From Flavobacteriales bacterium UBA5422 (lineage in GTDB: Bacteria > Bacteroidota > Bacteroidia > Flavobacteriales_D > Crocinitomicaceae), in contig DHNG01000028.1 in NCBI GenBank assembly GCA_002409405.1, forward strand, positions 48,100-57,321: a stretch of DNA of 9,222 bases. The letters run 5' to 3'. The notes beneath the pieces are model-generated. The model saw only the letters and a list, made by a program, of their open reading frames with translations. It searched no databases and had not been told where the DNA came from. Below, piece after piece: positions 6,823 through 9,222 of this stretch. Numbering within the stretch: the stretch's first letter is position 1; the number at the start of each line of letters is the position of its first letter. A program made the position numbers and the translations under genes.

Positions 6823-7779
6823 GTGAAGGATAAAATTGAAGCATTTGATGAACTGTATGACCGAGAATTGAAAACATTACTTCACCCATTGGATCAGCAG
6901 AGAAAGGCATATTTAAAACAAATGACATTGTCCGTCTTGTTGCTGATAAGTATCATTGCCGGGAGTGTTTTTTTGTTGCCTGTAGCAAATTACCTCGTAG
7001 GAATTGGTGTTTTATTGATTGGATGTTACCTGATTCGACGTAATTATAAAACATTTAAAGCAAAATTTGCAAGCGATTTTAAGCAAGAGATCATTACAAA
7101 GTTAATTCGGAGAGTCGATAAGACGCTGGAATATGCACCTGCTGCAGGAATTGAAAAAGAAGTATTTGTCAAAAGCGGGTTGTTTCCCGGAACGATTGCA
7201 ACATATGTTTCTGAAGATCGGGTAGAAGGGAAGATTGGAGATACAGCATTGTGTTTTTCAGAAATTCATGCACGTACAAAAACCAAAGACACGGGAAGCC
7301 ATTCGGAAACGTACCAAGATCTTTTCAAAGGGCTGTTCTTTGTCGCAACGTTTAATAAAGCAGTTTCTTCCAGATTGTTTATTTATCCGGATTACTTTGG
7401 AGGAAGATTGAGTAATATTCAGGAATCTCTCCTAAAAGGAATGCATCGTAACGACCAGTTAGAAACCATTCGGTTGGAAGATCCGGAATTTGAAAAGCAG
7501 TTTTCTGTTTTTGGAACGGATCAGGTGGACGCACGTTATATACTTTCTCCTTCATTGATGGCGCGATTGTTAGAATTGAGTAAAAAATACAGGTATTTTG
7601 CTGTTTCTTTTGCCGATAATCAGATTTATGTCGCATTTCACCTCTCTAAAAACTTGTTTGAGCCCCGTATCCTTCGGTCAGTGAGTAACCAGAAACAACT
7701 GGAAGAATACGTCACATATATTGTGCTGATGGTTGGGATAATAGATGATTTGAAATTGAATCATACGATTCGGGATTAA
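6823..7779 (+). CDS. DUF3137 family membrane protein, LemA partner
   Basis: The 318-aa protein is read from GTG at 6823, 8 bp after the lemA stop. The first in-frame ATG would remove the first 33 residues, leaving the start right at the membrane segment, so GTG is preferred. An N-terminal cytoplasmic stretch (1-33) is followed by two membrane helices (about 34-50 and 54-71). The DUF3137 core comprises SEDRVEGKIGD (130-140), FSEIHA (145-150), FKGLFFVATFNK (168-179), LEDPEFEKQF (218-227) and YILSPSLMARLLEL (239-252). The biochemical function of DUF3137 is unknown; family members are often encoded next to LemA, implying a joint membrane role. It is the last gene of the operon: a 57-bp gap with its own promoter-like box separates it from the next gene. 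Confidence 0.92.
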   Translation: MKDKIEAFDELYDRELKTLLHPLDQQRKAYLKQMTLSVLLLISIIAGSVFLLPVANYLVGIGVLLIGCYLIRRNYKTFKAKFASDFKQEIITKLIRRVDKTLEYAPAAGIEKEVFVKSGLFPGTIATYVSEDRVEGKIGDTALCFSEIHARTKTKDTGSHSETYQDLFKGLFFVATFNKAVSSRLFIYPDYFGGRLSNIQESLLKGMHRNDQLETIRLEDPEFEKQFSVFGTDQVDARYILSPSLMARLLELSKKYRYFAVSFADNQIYVAFHLSKNLFEPRILRSVSNQKQLEEYVTYIVLMVGIIDDLKLNHTIRD

Positions 7780-7811
7780 AAATAGTTCCTTCCGCACTGC
7801 ACGTTAAATCG

Positions 7812-7819
7812 TATCTTTA
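7812..7819 (+). promoter_or_regulatory. Candidate -7 box for the short-chain dehydrogenase gene
   Basis: TATCTTTA matches TAnnTTTG at 7 of 8 expected positions (final A instead of G) and lies 17 bp before the ATG. The upstream element is poor (GTTCC near 7786). Together with the 57-bp gap after the DUF3137 gene, it suggests an independent, possibly nearly leaderless, transcript. Confidence 0.4.
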
Positions 7820-7836
7820 TCCGAAAAAGCAGGACA

Positions 7837-8535
7837 ATGACAATTATTATCACAGGCGTTTCTTCTGGGATTGGTCACGCGTTGGCATCCCATTACCTAG
7901 AGCAGGGACATCAGGTAGTCGGAATCGGCCGTAGAAATACAATTTCACATCCGAATTTTGTGTTTTTTGAAAAAGATTTGTCAAAAACCACTGATTTTTC
8001 ATGCTTAACTGAAATTGTTTCCGCAGCAAATGAACTGATCCTGATCAACAACGCAGGAGTGATCGGACAGATCGAACGAATCAGTGAACAAGTGCAATCA
8101 GATATTGTATCCACCCTGCAGGTTAACAGTATCGCACCAATGATATTGTCCCAATTTGTTCTCCGTTCGTTTCCGGATACATCCCCGCTCACAATTGTAA
8201 ACATCAGCTCAGGAGCAGGGAAAAGACCGATTCCTGGTTGGGCAAGTTATTGCGCATCGAAAGCAGCACTTGATTTATTTTCCCGGACGATCTACCTGGA
8301 AGAAAAAGAAAAGAATCGATTACTCCGGGTATACAGCGTTGCTCCGGGTGTTGTTGATACGCCGATGCAGGAGCAGATCCGCCGCGCTGATCCGAACAGT
8401 TTCTCTGCACATCCATCGTTTTTAGCACTCAAAGAGAAAAATGAATTAACAAGCGTTGAAAAGGTCGTTGAAAAGCTGATGGCTTTACTCTCAAAACCGT
8501 ACGATGGTGAAGTCATTTATTCATTAAAAGAGTAA
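7837..8535 (+). CDS. NAD(P)H-dependent short-chain dehydrogenase, sepiapterin/benzil reductase-like
   Basis: The 232-aa classical SDR has TGVSSGIG (6-13) for the dinucleotide, GRR (31-33) after the second strand favouring NADPH, D47 in FEKDLS, NNAG (71-74), and the catalytic set N97, S125 (VNISSGAG), Y138 and K142 (SYCASK). APGVVDTPMQ (169-178) resembles the sepiapterin reductase/benzil reductase branch, which reduces diketones or pterin side chains; the real substrate cannot be told from sequence. It is soluble and cytoplasmic, with no signal peptide. The ATG directly begins the first beta strand, as expected. It appears to be a separate transcription unit from the protease operon upstream, and nothing links it functionally to that operon. 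Confidence 0.93.
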   Translation: MTIIITGVSSGIGHALASHYLEQGHQVVGIGRRNTISHPNFVFFEKDLSKTTDFSCLTEIVSAANELILINNAGVIGQIERISEQVQSDIVSTLQVNSIAPMILSQFVLRSFPDTSPLTIVNISSGAGKRPIPGWASYCASKAALDLFSRTIYLEEKEKNRLLRVYSVAPGVVDTPMQEQIRRADPNSFSAHPSFLALKEKNELTSVEKVVEKLMALLSKPYDGEVIYSLKE

Positions 8536-8542
8536 TCAAGAG

Positions 8543-8558
8543 AACTAATTATTTAGTT
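8543..8558 (+). terminator. Weak hairpin after the dehydrogenase gene
   Basis: AACTAA and TTAGTT form a perfect 6-bp stem with a TTAT loop, 7 bp after the stop codon. It has only one G-C pair and no T-tract follows, so as a terminator it is doubtful. Confidence 0.2.
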
Positions 8559-8598
8559 AGGAATCCAATAATAAAACTCTTAAAGTTGAAATTATTTT

Positions 8599-8630
8599 GA
8601 TTGTTTTCAATCTGATTTCCCATAATTTTC
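8599..8630 (+). promoter_or_regulatory. Candidate promoter region of the metalloprotease gene
   Basis: TTG (8601-8603) and TAATTTTC (8623-8630, one mismatch to TAnnTTTG) are 19 bp apart, a normal Bacteroidota spacing. The TTG sits inside a perfect inverted repeat GATTG-TTTT-CAATC (8599-8612), which could be an operator or chance in A+T-rich DNA. The start codon lies 60 bp downstream. Apart from this and the weak hairpin, nothing else was seen in 8536-8690. Confidence 0.35.
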
Positions 8631-8690
8631 GTAAATTGTGTGCACTTTTCTAATTAAATTTAGATGTAAAATACTCAAATACACAATTAC

Positions 8691-9222
8691 ATGGGAAAAA
8701 TCTTTATCGGACTTTCATCTATTCTATTTACACTAACAGCAGGCTTTGGTCAGCACGTATTCAATCCTCAAAATGCCAGAGAAGGAGAAACTGTTGAGTA
8801 CTGTCACGAAAACTACAGATTAGAACAGATGCGTCTGAAAGACCCGGAAATGTATCAGCAATATATAGCAGGACAGCAGCAATTAGAAATAGAAACAAAA
8901 AATTATGTGGAGCCGAAGTCAGATGAGGTATATATTATTCCAATTGTTTTTCACGTTATTCACAACGGAGGACAGGAAAATATCTCTGACGAACAAATCT
9001 ACGATGCTGTTCGAATCTTAAACAGGGACTTCAGACGATTAAATGCAGATGCAGATAACGTACAACCTCTTTTTCATGGAGTACCAAAAGATGCGTCTAT
9101 TGAGTTCCGACTCGCAACAATTGCTCCTAACGGAGATTGTTTTAAAGGAATTACACGAACATTAACATCACTTACACATGACGGATCCGATGGACAGGCT
9201 CAGTTAAATGCTGCATTTTTCG
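8691..9222 (+). CDS. Secreted pappalysin-like (M43) zinc metalloprotease, N-terminal part (3' truncated)
   Basis: The frame runs from ATG 8691 to the window end (177 codons) without a stop. The signal peptide is residues 1-20, with cleavage GFG|QH. The N-terminal region carries EYCHENYRLEQM (36-47), then a conserved block: YIIPIVFHVIHNGGQENISD (81-100), then D-x-x-[IV]-x-x-[AV]-x-x-x-LN-x-DF-R-R-x-N (about 105-118), VPKDASIEFRLA (131-142) and P-x-G-x-x-x-x-GITRT (146-157). This is the usual lead-in of cytophagalysin/pappalysin-type metalloproteases of Bacteroidota. The zinc site HExxHxxG and any T9SS C-terminal domain would lie beyond the window, so activity cannot be confirmed. Family members are typically secreted by the type IX system. 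The gene seems to have its own promoter and is a second secreted protease in the locus. Confidence 0.88.
   Translation, partial: MGKIFIGLSSILFTLTAGFGQHVFNPQNAREGETVEYCHENYRLEQMRLKDPEMYQQYIAGQQQLEIETKNYVEPKSDEVYIIPIVFHVIHNGGQENISDEQIYDAVRILNRDFRRLNADADNVQPLFHGVPKDASIEFRLATIAPNGDCFKGITRTLTSLTHDGSDGQAQLNAAFF

Noticed and set aside
7780..7811. Terminator after the DUF3137 gene
   Set aside because: No convincing stem with a T-tract was found in the 57-bp gap, so the operon's 3' end remains unplaced.
1..9222. Insertion sequence, CRISPR, toxin-antitoxin or phage defence locus
   Set aside because: No transposase, terminal inverted repeats, spacer array, nuclease or NTPase typical of such systems was seen; the genes are regulatory, secreted, membrane or metabolic.

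Overview
The window looks like a chromosomal segment of a Bacteroidota bacterium, most likely Flavobacteriales (a Fluviicola/Crocinitomicaceae-like source is a guess from protein style). The evidence is: A+T-rich DNA; start sites with A-rich leaders and little Shine-Dalgarno; TAnnTTTG-type promoter boxes; a one-piece TPR/histidine kinase/receiver/AraC hybrid regulator; signal peptides that all leave Gln at the predicted mature N-terminus; and the start of a cytophagalysin/pappalysin-type metalloprotease. All credible genes are on the + strand. There are no tRNA, rRNA, CRISPR or transposase genes.

Layout. (1) 1-2438: 3' part of a hybrid two-component regulator, cut by the window edge. (2) 2439-2732: a 294-bp regulatory gap. 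It holds a terminator-like hairpin, two 19-bp direct repeats 22 bp apart, an exact TAnnTTTG box and a leader of about 160 nt. (3) 2733-7779: six tightly packed genes (gaps of 20, 15, 33, 6 and 8 bp), almost certainly one operon. They encode two unrecognised secreted proteins, a secreted papain-like (C1) cysteine peptidase carrying two tandem C-terminal pYEATS-like domains, an exported protein with two PrcB-like repeats, LemA, and a DUF3137 membrane protein. (4) 7837-8535: a separately promoted short-chain dehydrogenase resembling sepiapterin/benzil reductases. (5) 8536-8690: an intergenic region with a weak hairpin and a candidate promoter. (6) 8691-9222: the N-terminal part of a secreted M43-type (pappalysin-like) metalloprotease, cut by the window end.

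How it may work together (inference). The membrane-anchored TPR-kinase would sense a signal and, through its AraC-type DNA-binding end, act on the direct repeats. These sit where a -35-like element would be expected for the promoter of the following operon. That operon would send four proteins across the inner membrane, among them an apparently prodomain-less cysteine protease with YEATS-like binding modules and a PrcB-like partner, while LemA and DUF3137 stay in the membrane. I know of no described system with this composition, and it is the best candidate here for a new one. The LemA-DUF3137 pairing, the C1 peptidase fold and the regulator architecture are each individually known.
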